Below are positions 26,538 to 35,734 of a stretch of 64,000 nucleotides of DNA, one piece after another; the stretch's first letter is position 1; the number at the start of each line of letters is the position of its first letter. The notes beneath the pieces were generated by a model that saw nothing but the letters and a program-made list of their open reading frames with translations, ran no database searches and had not been told where the DNA came from. The position numbers and the translations under genes are program-made. Source of the DNA: Sinorhizobium meliloti 4H41 (GTDB taxonomy: Bacteria; Pseudomonadota; Alphaproteobacteria; Rhizobiales; Rhizobiaceae); assembly GCF_000375585.1 (NCBI RefSeq), contig NZ_AQWP01000015.1:62001-126000 (forward strand), in the 5' to 3' direction.

Positions 26538-26603
26538 ACTTCAAGGAAGCGGTTTTCCGTCTGCAACCGCACAGCCGCAAGATCTGAAGCCGTCGCGTCG
26601 CGC

Positions 26604-26632
26604 CTGCGTCGGGCATTTCCGGTTCGACGCAG
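26604..26632. terminator. Terminator-like hairpin between convergent kdgF and LacI genes
   Basis: 8-bp perfect stem CTGCGTCG / CGACGCAG with a 13-base loop; no T-tract on either side. Placed 2 bases before the LacI stop, it could end transcription from both sides. Confidence 0.45.
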
Positions 26633-26634
26633 CC

Positions 26635-27747
26635 TCACCCCTCGCGCAAGGCAAGAGCACGTCCAGTCATCCTCTCGGGGATGGCTGCCGTCGTTCCCCG
26701 TTCTACCAGAGGGCCATCCACCTTGATCGTCATCGGGCGCGGGTTCTTTCCGTGTATCGCCATGTCGATCAGCATTTCCGCCGCCTTCTGGCCCATTTCA
26801 TAGTTCGGCAGCACCAGCGTCGAAAGCGGCGGATGCGTGTAGCGGGCGAGTTCCTGGTCGTCGTAACCCATTACCGACAGGTCCTGCGGCACGAGAAGCC
26901 CGCGCTCCGAAGCTGCTTCGAGCGCCCCGATCGCCATCAGGTCGTTGCCGCAGAAGATGGCGGTCGGCGGATTGTCGATGGCAAGCAGCTCGAGTGCAGC
27001 CTCGTAGCCGCGCAAAGGCAGCCAGTCGCCATTTCGCACCAGGGATTCGTCATAGGCGATATCGGCGGTGGCCAGCGCCTGCTTGTAGCCTTTAAGCCGA
27101 TCGATTGCCGCATCCATCCACGGTTCACCGTTGATGAAGCCTATACGCCGGTGTCCGAGGGAAGTCAGATGCGCCGTCGCCGCGAAGCCTCCGGCGACCT
27201 CTCCGGGTACGATCGCCAGGTGCTGGCGCGGCTCGGCATAGCAGTTCAGCAGGATCGTCGGAATGTTCGCCAGTTCGTGCGGGACGCTCACCTTTCGTGT
27301 GAAGATCGTCGCATAAATCACTCCAGCTATTGCCGGATCGCGCAATACAGCGCGCAGCACAGCGCTCTCCAGGTCGGGGTTGGAACGGGTCGCGTGCGCG
27401 GAAACGAGCAGGCCCTGTTCGAAGGCGTAGTCGCGAATTCCGTCGAGGCTGACCACCGGGTGCGGACTGGTCGATATCTCGTCTACTATGAAGGCTATCG
27501 TATCCTTTTCGATAGCGGGAGCGCGGGCGAGATCCTGCCGGGTATTCGGCAGCCTGTACCCGATCTTGCGCGCCGCTTCCCGCACGCGCGCCCTAGTTTC
27601 AGCCGAGATGCGGGCTCCGGACATTTCATTCAGAACGAGGGAAACGCTCGATTGCGAGACGCCGGCGATACGCGCCACGTCGGTCATGGTCGGCCGGCCG
27701 CCGCCGCCTTCCTTAGTCGAGGCACCGCCCCCATTGCCCTTTGCCAT
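26635..27747 (-). CDS. LacI-family repressor of the YtfQRT-like transporter operon
   Basis: 370 residues from the ATG at 27747; eleven further upstream codons are open but lack a better ribosome-binding site. A Gly-rich tail precedes the helix-turn-helix TMTDVARIAGVSQSSVSLVLNE. The effector domain has GYDDQELARYTHPPLSTLVLPNYEMG near the C terminus. Divergent from the transporter operon with two tandem operator-like palindromes in the 163-base intergenic region, so it most likely represses both itself and the operon until a sugar ligand binds. Confidence 0.92.
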   Translation of the reverse strand: MAKGNGGGASTKEGGGGRPTMTDVARIAGVSQSSVSLVLNEMSGARISAETRARVREAARKIGYRLPNTRQDLARAPAIEKDTIAFIVDEISTSPHPVVSLDGIRDYAFEQGLLVSAHATRSNPDLESAVLRAVLRDPAIAGVIYATIFTRKVSVPHELANIPTILLNCYAEPRQHLAIVPGEVAGGFAATAHLTSLGHRRIGFINGEPWMDAAIDRLKGYKQALATADIAYDESLVRNGDWLPLRGYEAALELLAIDNPPTAIFCGNDLMAIGALEAASERGLLVPQDLSVMGYDDQELARYTHPPLSTLVLPNYEMGQKAAEMLIDMAIHGKNPRPMTIKVDGPLVERGTTAAIPERMTGRALALREG

Positions 27748-27795
27748 TTCGTTCCCCAGTCCGGCGCTGCAACGCCGCATTCAATTTGTGCATGT

Positions 27796-27832
27796 GCTAA
27801 TAACTTTAGCCTTGACTGCTAATAATATTAGC
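27796..27832. promoter_or_regulatory. Tandem LacI-type operators
   Basis: Two 15-bp palindromes, GCTAATAACTTTAGC (27796-27810) and GCTAATAATATTAGC (27818-27832), share 12 of 15 bases and have centres 22 bp apart (two helical turns). The second is fully symmetric around its central base. They lie between the divergent LacI gene and the transporter operon, the expected position for operators of the LacI protein at 26635-27747. Confidence 0.75.
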
Positions 27833-27910
27833 GCAAGGTTTTCCCGTGTGAAGCATAAAGTTGCTCGCAGCCGGTAGAGGAGTACCGGCAAACCGGGAGG
27901 AGAGAACACG

Positions 27911-28894
27911 ATGAACAGGATTTCACGTCGCGCGTTCATGCTTGCGGCCACGGCGGCCGGTGCAATCGCCGTCGCCGGCACCGTCGCTTTCGCGGAACTG
28001 CCCAAACTGGCGCAGAAGGAGACCTATAAGGTCGGTTTCGCGCAAACGGAATCCAACAATCCCTGGCGCATCGCCCAGACAAACAGCATGAAAGCCGAGG
28101 CCGAGAAGCTCGGCCATCAGCTCGTCTACACGGACGCCGCCGGGTCCGCGGCCAAGCAGGTGGCCGACGTCAACTCGATGATCGCCCAGGGTGTGGACCT
28201 GATCTTCCTGGCGCCGCGCGAAGAGAAGCCGTTGATCCCCGCCGTCATGGCCGCCAAGAAGGCCGGCATTCCCGTCATCCTGCTCGACCGCAGCGTCGAT
28301 CCGTCGCTTGCCAAGGCCGGCGAGGACTACGTGACCTTCATCGGCTCGGATTTCATCGAAGAGGGCAGGCGCATCGCCGAATGGCTCGTCAAGAATGCCA
28401 ACGGCAAATCGAAGATCATCGAGCTCGAGGGTACGACCGGCTCGTCGCCGGCCAACGACCGGAAGAAAGGTTTCGACGAGACGATCAAGGCGGCAGGCGG
28501 CTTCGAGATCGTCGCTTCGCAGTCGGGCGATTTCGCACGCGACAAGGGCCGGCAGGTCGCCGAAGCCCTGTTGCAGGCGCATCCGGATGCCGACATCGTC
28601 TATGCCCATAACGACGAGATGGCGATCGGTGCCATTGCCGCAATAGAGGCGGCCGGCAAGGTCCCGGGCAAGGACGTGCTGGTCTTGTCGATCGACGGCG
28701 GCAAGGAAGCGGTGCAGGCGGTCATCGATGGAAAGATCGCCGCGGTGGTCGAGTGCAATCCACGCTTCGGCCCCAAGGCCTTCGAGACGATGCTGCGCTA
28801 TGCCAAGGGCGAGAAGATCGACCCCATGGTCATAAACGAGGACAAGTTCTACGACGCGTCGAACGCGGCTGCCGAACTCGCCAACGCCTACTGA
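27911..28894 (+). CDS. ytfQ: YtfQ-like sugar ABC transporter substrate-binding protein
   Basis: 327 residues, preceded by GGGAGGAGAGAACACG. The N terminus has a twin-arginine motif (SRRAFM) and hydrophobic segment, suggesting Tat export. The mature domain is a type I sugar-binding protein with YKVGFAQTESNNPWRIAQT and DRKKGFDETIKAAG, the pattern of E. coli YtfQ, which binds galactofuranose. The gene order ytfQ-ytfR-ytfT-yjfF downstream supports this. The ligand could also be galactopyranose or arabinose-like; binding assays would be needed to say. Confidence 0.88.
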   Translation: MNRISRRAFMLAATAAGAIAVAGTVAFAELPKLAQKETYKVGFAQTESNNPWRIAQTNSMKAEAEKLGHQLVYTDAAGSAAKQVADVNSMIAQGVDLIFLAPREEKPLIPAVMAAKKAGIPVILLDRSVDPSLAKAGEDYVTFIGSDFIEEGRRIAEWLVKNANGKSKIIELEGTTGSSPANDRKKGFDETIKAAGGFEIVASQSGDFARDKGRQVAEALLQAHPDADIVYAHNDEMAIGAIAAIEAAGKVPGKDVLVLSIDGGKEAVQAVIDGKIAAVVECNPRFGPKAFETMLRYAKGEKIDPMVINEDKFYDASNAAAELANAY

Positions 28895-28898
28895 CATC

Positions 28899-28938
28899 CT
28901 TCGCCGGCCGGCCGGAACGCTCCGGCCGGGTGGCGAAG
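28899..28938 (+). terminator. Intercistronic hairpin after ytfQ
   Basis: Outer arms CTTCGCC / GGCGAAG enclose GC-rich inner arms (CCGGCCGG ... CCGGCCGG). No T-tract follows, so it probably acts as an mRNA-stabilising or partially terminating structure that keeps binding-protein levels above those of the ATPase and permeases. Confidence 0.6.
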
Positions 28939-28994
28939 TCCGCAATCGCTGCGAAATCGGCTGCGATAAAGACAGATCGGCATCGGGAGGACTT

Positions 28995-30488
28995 ATGCTT
29001 CTGTCCATGCAGGGCATTTGCAAGTCGTTCAACGGCATTCCGGCGCTTCGTGCGGCTTCTCTCGAAGTCGGCGAAGCCGAGGTGATGGCACTCGTCGGGC
29101 AGAACGGCGCGGGCAAGTCGACGCTCATCAAGATATTGACCGGCGCGTACCGGCGCGACGAGGGTACGGTCGTCTTTGCGGGAGAGGACGTATCCTTCAG
29201 CATGCCGGCGGAGAGCCAGGCCCGGGGCATTGCGACGATCTACCAGGAGATCAACCTCGCCCCGCAGCGCTCCGTCGCCGAGAACATCTATCTGTCGCGC
29301 GAACCCCGCCGCTTCGGCATGATCGACCGGGCCGCGATGCGACAAGGCGCCGCCGCCGTCCTGCGGACTTTCAATCTGGAGATCGACGTCGATCGACCTG
29401 TCGCCGGCTTCAGCGCCGCTACCAGGCAGATGGTTGCCATCGCCCGCGCCGTGACACAGAAGGCACGGCTCGTCATCATGGACGAACCGACCTCTTCCCT
29501 CGACGAGCGGGAAGTCGGCATCCTTTTCGACACCATAAGGACGCTCAAACGCGGCGGCGTCTCGGTCGTCTTCATCGGCCATCGTCTCGACGAGCTCTAC
29601 CGGATCTGCGACAGGGTCACCATCATGCGTGACGGCAAGACCGTGGCGACGGCCGCAATGGCGGACATGCCGAAGCTCGCACTGGTGCGCCATATGCTGG
29701 GCAAAGAACTCGCGGCCTTCGAAGCGATCGCCAAGGATGCCGACGAGGGCGCACAGCGACCGGTGCGGCTATCGGTCCGGAATGCGGGCGCCGGCCTCCG
29801 CGTGCGGGATGTGAGCCTCACGGTGCGCGAAGGCGAGATCTCCGGGCTTGCCGGCTTGCTCGGCTCCGGCCGAACCGAAACGGCCAACCTGATTTTCGGC
29901 GCCGAGCGGCTGCAGCGCGGCGAAATTCGCTACGATGGCGAAGCCCGCTCCTATCGCCAGCCCGCGGACGCAATTGCCGACGGCATCGGGCTCGTCGCCG
30001 AGGACCGGAAGGTCGACGGCATCATTCCCGATATGAGTATTCGCGAAAACATGACGCTCGCGCTTCTGCCGAAGCTCGCCCGCGCCGGTATCGTCGATCG
30101 CGCCCGCCAGGATGAAATCGTCGTTCGCTACATCGCGGCGCTGGGCATCAAATGCACCTCTCCCGACCAGCCTATCAAGGAACTTTCCGGTGGCAATCAG
30201 CAGAAGGTCCTGCTCGGCCGATGGCTCTGTACCGATCCCAAGCTGCTGATCGTCGACGAGCCGACCCGCGGCATCGATATCGGCGCCAAATCGGAAATCC
30301 TCCGCCTCCTGCGCCGGCTCGCCGACGAGGGCCTCGGCGTGCTGATGATTTCGTCCGAACTCGAGGAATTGCTGGCGGCGGCCGACCGGGTAACCGTGCT
30401 AAGCGACGGAACCTCGGTCGCCGTGCTGCCGCGCAAGGAATTGAGCGAGGCTGCGCTCTTTGCCGCCATGGCACATCAGGTGGAGTAG
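28995..30488 (+). CDS. ytfR: YtfR-like sugar ABC transporter ATP-binding protein (two NBDs)
   Basis: 497 residues with two fused nucleotide-binding domains. The first has Walker A GQNGAGKST (35-43), a degenerate signature (SAATRQ) and Walker B VIMDEPTSSLD; the second has a modified P-loop GLLGSGRTET, signature LSGGNQQK (about 397-404) and Walker B LIVDEPTRGIDIGA. This asymmetric layout is standard for RbsA/MglA/YtfR ATPases. It powers sugar import with the two permeases encoded immediately downstream; the permease start follows after 1 base. Confidence 0.94.
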   Translation: MLLSMQGICKSFNGIPALRAASLEVGEAEVMALVGQNGAGKSTLIKILTGAYRRDEGTVVFAGEDVSFSMPAESQARGIATIYQEINLAPQRSVAENIYLSREPRRFGMIDRAAMRQGAAAVLRTFNLEIDVDRPVAGFSAATRQMVAIARAVTQKARLVIMDEPTSSLDEREVGILFDTIRTLKRGGVSVVFIGHRLDELYRICDRVTIMRDGKTVATAAMADMPKLALVRHMLGKELAAFEAIAKDADEGAQRPVRLSVRNAGAGLRVRDVSLTVREGEISGLAGLLGSGRTETANLIFGAERLQRGEIRYDGEARSYRQPADAIADGIGLVAEDRKVDGIIPDMSIRENMTLALLPKLARAGIVDRARQDEIVVRYIAALGIKCTSPDQPIKELSGGNQQKVLLGRWLCTDPKLLIVDEPTRGIDIGAKSEILRLLRRLADEGLGVLMISSELEELLAAADRVTVLSDGTSVAVLPRKELSEAALFAAMAHQVE

Positions 30489-30489
30489 C

Positions 30490-31494
30490 ATGACGACGAT
30501 CGAGACACAGGCGACCGCAGGCACCGTCCCCTCCGGCAAACGTTTCTTTAGGCTCGCCGGGCGTTACGGCACCGTCGCCGCCTTCCTGGCCCTGATCCTG
30601 TTCAACGTCGTTTTCACTCCGAACTTCCTGTCGCTGCAGACGCTCAACGTCAATCTCACCCAGGTCGCCACGATCGTGATCGTCGCCATCGGAATGACGC
30701 TCGTGATAGCCACCGGCGGCATCGATCTTTCGGTTGGCTCCCTGATGGCGATCGGCGGTGCGCTTGCGCCGATGATCTTCATGGGGACGCTGTTTCCGGT
30801 TTCCTCCATGCCCGTGGCCGTGGCGCTGGCCTTCGTTCTGCCGGTCGTCGCGACGGGGCTGCTCGGTCTTTTCAACGGCCTGCTTGTGACCCGCTTCGCG
30901 ATCCAGCCGATCATCGCGACCCTCGTGCTGTTCATCGCAGGCCGCGGCATCGCCCAGGTGATGACCAACGGCAACCTGCAGGTCTTCCGGAACGAAGGTT
31001 TCCAATTCATCGCCCTGGGGCGTGTCGCCGGCATTCCCGCCCAGGTGATCCTGATGATTGCGATCGCGGCGATCGCCTGGGCGGCAATCCGCTACACGAT
31101 GTTCGGGCGGCAGGTCATCGCGGTCGGAGGCAACGAGAAGGCCGCACGCCTCACCGGCATACCCGTCCACCGCGTCAAACTGCTTGTCTACACGATCAGC
31201 GGCGCGCTTGCCGGGGTGGCGGGCCTCATCGTCGTGGCGCGCAACTCCGCAAGCGACGCGAACCTCGTCGGCCTCGGCATGGAGCTCGACGCGATCGCCG
31301 CAGTCGCCGTCGGCGGCACGCTTCTGACCGGCGGGCGGGCAAACATCGTCGGCACCGTGATCGGCGCCCTGGTCATCCAGCTGGTGCGCTACACCCTGCT
31401 GGCCAATGGCGTGCCGGACGCGGCCGCCTTGATCGTCAAGGCTGCACTGATCTTACTTGCGGTGTTCATCCAGCAGCGCGCCGAAAAGTCGTGA
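30490..31494 (+). CDS. ytfT: YtfT-like sugar ABC transporter permease
   Basis: 334 residues from the ATG at 30490, 1 base after the ATPase stop. Multi-helix RbsC-type permease with ATGGIDLSVGSLMAIGGA and LDAIAAVAVGGTLLTGG motifs. It would pair with the second permease (31507-32499) as a heterodimer, as YtfT-YjfF do in E. coli. Confidence 0.92.
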   Translation: MTTIETQATAGTVPSGKRFFRLAGRYGTVAAFLALILFNVVFTPNFLSLQTLNVNLTQVATIVIVAIGMTLVIATGGIDLSVGSLMAIGGALAPMIFMGTLFPVSSMPVAVALAFVLPVVATGLLGLFNGLLVTRFAIQPIIATLVLFIAGRGIAQVMTNGNLQVFRNEGFQFIALGRVAGIPAQVILMIAIAAIAWAAIRYTMFGRQVIAVGGNEKAARLTGIPVHRVKLLVYTISGALAGVAGLIVVARNSASDANLVGLGMELDAIAAVAVGGTLLTGGRANIVGTVIGALVIQLVRYTLLANGVPDAAALIVKAALILLAVFIQQRAEKS

Positions 31495-31506
31495 GGGAGA
31501 ATGCCG

Positions 31507-32499
31507 ATGAACTCACTCCTCAAGGCTCTTGCCCTCAAGTCCCCCGGCGATATGGCCCGCCTCGGCGTCATTCTGGCGCTGTTCGGCCTCATCCTGTTCG
31601 GAGCGCTGCGCTACGAGAATTTCCTGTCGCAATACAACATCCTCAGCTTCCTGCGTTACAACTCCATGTTCGCCCTGATCGCACTGGGCATGGCCTTCGT
31701 CATCATGACCGGGGGCATCGATCTCTCCGTCGGCGGTACCGCAGCCATGGCGAGCGTCGTCGCCGCGCTTCTGTCGCCCTATCATTGGGCCGCAGGTCTC
31801 TTCGGCGGCATAGCGGCCGGTCTTGCCGTCGGAGCATTGAACGGTTTCACCGTGACCGTCATGCGCATCCAGCCTTTTATCGCGACGCTCGCGACAATGC
31901 TGGCCGCCTACGGAACCGGCTTGCTGCTTGCGGGAAACCAGTCCGTCTCCGTTTCCTACGACAGCGGCTTCACGGCGATAGGCCAGGACGACTTCCTTGG
32001 CTTTCCGATTCCCGCCTGGATCGCCCTTCTCGTCTATGTTGCCGGCTGGCTGGTGCTCGAACGCCTGCCCGTCGGCCGCCATGTGCTGGCGATCGGCGAC
32101 GGCGAAGCGACGGCCGCATTGATGGGCCTCAAGGTGAGGCGGACGCTCGCCGCCGTCTATGTCGGCTCCGGCGCGCTGGCGGGGCTCGCAGGCGTCATTC
32201 TCGCCTCGCAGTTCGGTGCCGGCCAACCGACCGAGGGAGTCGGCTGGGAACTCTTCGCGATCGCCTCCGTAGTCGTCGGGGGTACGCTTCTGACAGGCGG
32301 CTCGGGCTCTGTCGGGGCGACGCTTGCGGGCGCCCTTCTGCTCGCGATGGTGTTCAATATCCTGAATTTCGAGAACGGCCTCGGGTGGATTTCCCTTTCG
32401 GCCTATTGGCAATCCGTCATCCGCGGCGGCTTCCTGCTGATCGTCGTCGTTCTTCAGGCGCGATTGATGTCACGCCGAACAGGCGAGGAACGCATCTGA
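31507..32499 (+). CDS. yjfF: YjfF-like sugar ABC transporter permease
   Basis: 330 residues. The ATG at 31507 has GAGGGAG seven bases ahead; an ATG at 31501 lies only one base from that site and is less likely. RbsC-type permease with MTGGIDLSVGGTAAMAS and a C-terminal GGTLLTGGSGSVGATLAGALL. Forms the second half of the membrane channel with the preceding permease. The two permeases are only moderately similar, as expected for the heterodimeric YtfT/YjfF subfamily. Confidence 0.92.
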   Translation: MNSLLKALALKSPGDMARLGVILALFGLILFGALRYENFLSQYNILSFLRYNSMFALIALGMAFVIMTGGIDLSVGGTAAMASVVAALLSPYHWAAGLFGGIAAGLAVGALNGFTVTVMRIQPFIATLATMLAAYGTGLLLAGNQSVSVSYDSGFTAIGQDDFLGFPIPAWIALLVYVAGWLVLERLPVGRHVLAIGDGEATAALMGLKVRRTLAAVYVGSGALAGLAGVILASQFGAGQPTEGVGWELFAIASVVVGGTLLTGGSGSVGATLAGALLLAMVFNILNFENGLGWISLSAYWQSVIRGGFLLIVVVLQARLMSRRTGEERI

Positions 32500-32549
32500 G
32501 ATGCGGCCATGGTGAAGCCCGCAACAATGCGAAGGCAAGAGGAGATGTG

Positions 32550-33398
32550 ATGACTACGACAGCAACACATGAAAACCGGTCGGGCTACGATTTCAGCGCG
32601 TCCGTCGAAGCCTTGCAACGGGAGGGCATTACCGGACTGAAGAGTGCCTTCTCGCGCGAATGGGCCGAAACCATGCGTGAGGACATGATGACGGCCTTCT
32701 GGTCGGCCATTCAGCGGCCGGGTGGCGCCGTCGGCCGTGGCCCGCGCCGCTGGTACGTCGAGATCCATCCGCAGGATTTTTCCGGTTTCGTCGACCTCGT
32801 CACCCATCCGTGGGTGGCCGGCATGTGCGAGGCGGTGCTCGGTCCCGACTACCAGATCGTCGAGATCGGCTTCGACGTGCCGTTCCAGGGGGCGAAGTAC
32901 CAGCCCTGGCACCGCGACTTCCCCTCGCCGCCCGAAACCTATGTCGAGCGTCGCATCACCTCGCTTGCCTTCAATCTCACCGGCGTGGACGTGACGGAGG
33001 ACATGGGTCCGTTCGAGATCGCGCCCGGCACCCAGTGGCTCGACGGCAGGGAGTGGAAGCATGAAATGTTCCCGCCCAAGGAGAGGTGGCCTGAGTTTCA
33101 GGAGCTCGCGACGCGCAAATATCCGAAGCTGGGAGACGTTTCGTGCCGCTCCGCGCTCACCATCCATCGGGGTACGGAACATGCTTCGCCGATCGCCCGT
33201 CCGGTCATGGTCCTCGGCGTCGACGCGCCCGGCGCCGGCCACGCCGAACTGCACGACATGATGGTGACGCAGGATTATTTTGATGCCCTGCCCGTTCTGG
33301 TGAAGCAGCACCTCGTCTGCAGGGTCGTCGAGGAACTGATCCCCGTCACGCAGAAACACGACATCGAAGGTCTGGTGATGGGCTCGACACCGACCTGA
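32550..33398 (+). CDS. Phytanoyl-CoA dioxygenase (PhyH)-family Fe(II)/2-oxoglutarate oxygenase
   Basis: 282 residues, start supported by AAGAGGAG. The Fe(II) facial triad is visible: His121-x-Asp123 in PWHRDFP, and a distal His in LTIHRGTEH (His206 or His211), with Arg217 a candidate for 2-oxoglutarate binding. The family hydroxylates varied small molecules. It follows the sugar permease gene by 50 bases in the same direction, so its substrate may be the imported sugar derivative; this is inference. It converges on paoC. Confidence 0.85.
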   Translation: MTTTATHENRSGYDFSASVEALQREGITGLKSAFSREWAETMREDMMTAFWSAIQRPGGAVGRGPRRWYVEIHPQDFSGFVDLVTHPWVAGMCEAVLGPDYQIVEIGFDVPFQGAKYQPWHRDFPSPPETYVERRITSLAFNLTGVDVTEDMGPFEIAPGTQWLDGREWKHEMFPPKERWPEFQELATRKYPKLGDVSCRSALTIHRGTEHASPIARPVMVLGVDAPGAGHAELHDMMVTQDYFDALPVLVKQHLVCRVVEELIPVTQKHDIEGLVMGSTPT

Positions 33399-33426
33399 AG
33401 GGCCTACAGCACGCTTTCGCCGGAGT

Positions 33427-35712
33427 TCAAAGCGCAACCGTCCCCAGGCCCGGCAGGACCTTGTCCAGGGTCAGCGGGAACTCGCGAACCCTTACTCCGG
33501 TGGCGTTATAGACCGCATTGGCGATCGCCGCGCCGGCCCCGCAAACGCCGAGCTCTCCGAGGCCCTTTGCGCCGAAAGGGTTGGCCTTGTCATCGTTCTC
33601 CTCCATGAACACGACATAGAGGTCGGGAACGTCGCTATTGACCGGAACGTGGTACTCGGCAAGGTCATGATTGACGAAACAACCGTAGCGGCGGTCAAGG
33701 ACGGATTCCTCCATCAAGGCTGCGCCGAGACCCCAGATCATACCTCCGAGTATCTGTGAACGCGCCGTCTTCGCATTGAGAATACGGCCTGCGCCGATCA
33801 CGGCGAGCAAGCGCCTCGCACGAATCTCTCCCGTGTCGCAGTCGACGCTCACCTCGGCGAAATGCGCGCCGTACGAATGCTGCGAGAATGCGCGATTGCT
33901 CTCGGTGCTCGCACCGGCCTCGACCGAGCCTGTGGCGTCGAGCCCTTCGGGTGCGACGCGCCGCATGAATTCCGGCAACGCTTCCGTCCGTTCGCCGAAG
34001 CGGATCGCTCCTGCGACCATCGTGACGTCGTCAGTCCCGGAATTCTGGTCGGATGCACCATTTTGCGTGCGCAGCGCGGCCGCGATCTTGCGTTTCAGCG
34101 CCTCGCACGCACGCAAGAGGGCCGTCCCGGCACTTGCCGCTCCCCAGGAACCGCCGGAGCCTGCAGTCAAGGGAAAGCGGCTATCTCCAAGCTCGATCGT
34201 GACTGCCGCAATCGGAACGCCGAGGGCATCGGCGGCTATCTGCGTCAGGATGGTGTAGGTCCCCGTACCGATATCGGTCATGTCGAGGCGAGCGGTCACT
34301 CGCCCCTCCGCATCGATCCGAACCGAAGCCGCCGCGGCCCCGATGTAGTTCGGGCGGATCGCTGCCGCCATGCCGAGGCCAACCAACTTCCGGCCTTCGC
34401 GCAGGCTGCCCGGTTCCGACCTGCGCCGCTTCCAACTGAAGCGCCGCGCGCCCTCCTGCATGCATGCCACGAGGTTACGCGTGGAAAACGGCACCCCGCG
34501 CTCGGGATCGCGATCGGGCTCGTTGCGGATCCTGAGCTCGATCGGGTCAAAACCCAGCCGCTCGGCCAACTCGTCCATGGCGCATTCCAGCGCGAGCATG
34601 CCTGGCGCCTCGCCCGGAGATCGCATCCACTCGCCTCTGTTGAGGTCGACTGGAACGAGCCGGTGGCGGGTCAGGCGACTGGGCGCGGCATAGAGCGAAC
34701 GGGCGAAGACCGCCGTCTGCTCGCAGAATTCCTCGACGCGAGAGGTTGCCGACCAGACATCGTGTCCGAGAGCAAGCAGTTTTCCGTCGGGGCTCGCGCC
34801 CAATCGAACGTTCTGGAGCATTTCCGCACGGTGCCCGGCATTGGCGAACATCTGCTGGCGCGTCAGGGCGACCTTGACGGGTCTTCCGAGAATGCGCGCG
34901 GCCAGAGCCGCGAGCACCGAATCGGCATGGACAATGAGTTTTGAGCCGAAACCACCACCGATGTAACGGCTGATCACGCGCACGCGCTCGAGAGGAATGC
35001 CGAGCGTGGCGGCGAGACCGGCACGAAAGTTCGAGAGGGTCTGGGCCGAGGTATGGATCGTCACGTCGTCGCCCTGCCAGATCGCCAACGTCGCATGGGG
35101 CTCCATCGGATTGTGGTGCTGATAGGGCGTACGGTAGGTCATGTCGATCCGCACCGCCGCCTCGGCAAAGGCTGCATCGAAATCGCCCACTGCACTATCC
35201 GTATCAAAGCCTGCATTGGTCCGCTGCGGTGCGTAGGCCGCTCCGCGGCGCTCTTCGAGGCCGAAGTCGCCGGCTGCTTCTTCGTAGCGCACCTTGATGA
35301 GGGCCGCAGCGGCTCGTGCGGCCTCGAAGGTCTCGCCGACCACTAGAGCGATGGGCTCGTCATAGTGGCGGATGCGGTCGTCGCGGAGTACGGGTCGCGC
35401 ACGGGTGAAAACATCGCGCACGGCCGGCGTGACGGCTGGACCAAATTCCGGTTGGGGCGGTGCATTCAGATGCGTCATCACGTGAAGGACGCCCGGCGTT
35501 CGCACGGCCTGGCCGGTTTCGATTTCCAGAATGCGGCCTTTGGCGATGCCCGCACCCAGCACAAAACCGAAAGCCGGAGGCGGACCCTCCGCAACTTCGT
35601 AGGCATAGGTGGCGGCGCCGGTAACCTTGACCGGTCCATCGACGCGGTCGATGTGTTTGCCTATGAGGCTGCCGCCACCGCTTGTGGTATTTCGCTGCGC
35701 CTTATCCGTCAT
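33427..35712 (-). CDS. paoC: Periplasmic aldehyde oxidoreductase, molybdenum cofactor-binding subunit
   Basis: 761 residues from the ATG at 35712. Xanthine oxidase-family large subunit: N-terminal a/b hammerhead domain (IGKHIDRVDGPVKVTGAATYAYE) then the Moco-binding domains, with GGGFGSK, the loop MRSPGEAPGM (equivalent to the substrate-channel Arg loop) and the C-terminal GAKGLGELGVCGAGAAIANAV containing the catalytic Glu. In E. coli PaoABC detoxifies aromatic aldehydes in the periplasm. Third gene of paoABC; 22 bases after paoB. No PaoD/XdhC chaperone gene is adjacent. Confidence 0.93.
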   Translation of the reverse strand: MTDKAQRNTTSGGGSLIGKHIDRVDGPVKVTGAATYAYEVAEGPPPAFGFVLGAGIAKGRILEIETGQAVRTPGVLHVMTHLNAPPQPEFGPAVTPAVRDVFTRARPVLRDDRIRHYDEPIALVVGETFEAARAAAALIKVRYEEAAGDFGLEERRGAAYAPQRTNAGFDTDSAVGDFDAAFAEAAVRIDMTYRTPYQHHNPMEPHATLAIWQGDDVTIHTSAQTLSNFRAGLAATLGIPLERVRVISRYIGGGFGSKLIVHADSVLAALAARILGRPVKVALTRQQMFANAGHRAEMLQNVRLGASPDGKLLALGHDVWSATSRVEEFCEQTAVFARSLYAAPSRLTRHRLVPVDLNRGEWMRSPGEAPGMLALECAMDELAERLGFDPIELRIRNEPDRDPERGVPFSTRNLVACMQEGARRFSWKRRRSEPGSLREGRKLVGLGMAAAIRPNYIGAAAASVRIDAEGRVTARLDMTDIGTGTYTILTQIAADALGVPIAAVTIELGDSRFPLTAGSGGSWGAASAGTALLRACEALKRKIAAALRTQNGASDQNSGTDDVTMVAGAIRFGERTEALPEFMRRVAPEGLDATGSVEAGASTESNRAFSQHSYGAHFAEVSVDCDTGEIRARRLLAVIGAGRILNAKTARSQILGGMIWGLGAALMEESVLDRRYGCFVNHDLAEYHVPVNSDVPDLYVVFMEENDDKANPFGAKGLGELGVCGAGAAIANAVYNATGVRVREFPLTLDKVLPGLGTVAL

Positions 35713-35734
35713 AGTTTCCACCAGTTTGCTCGGA

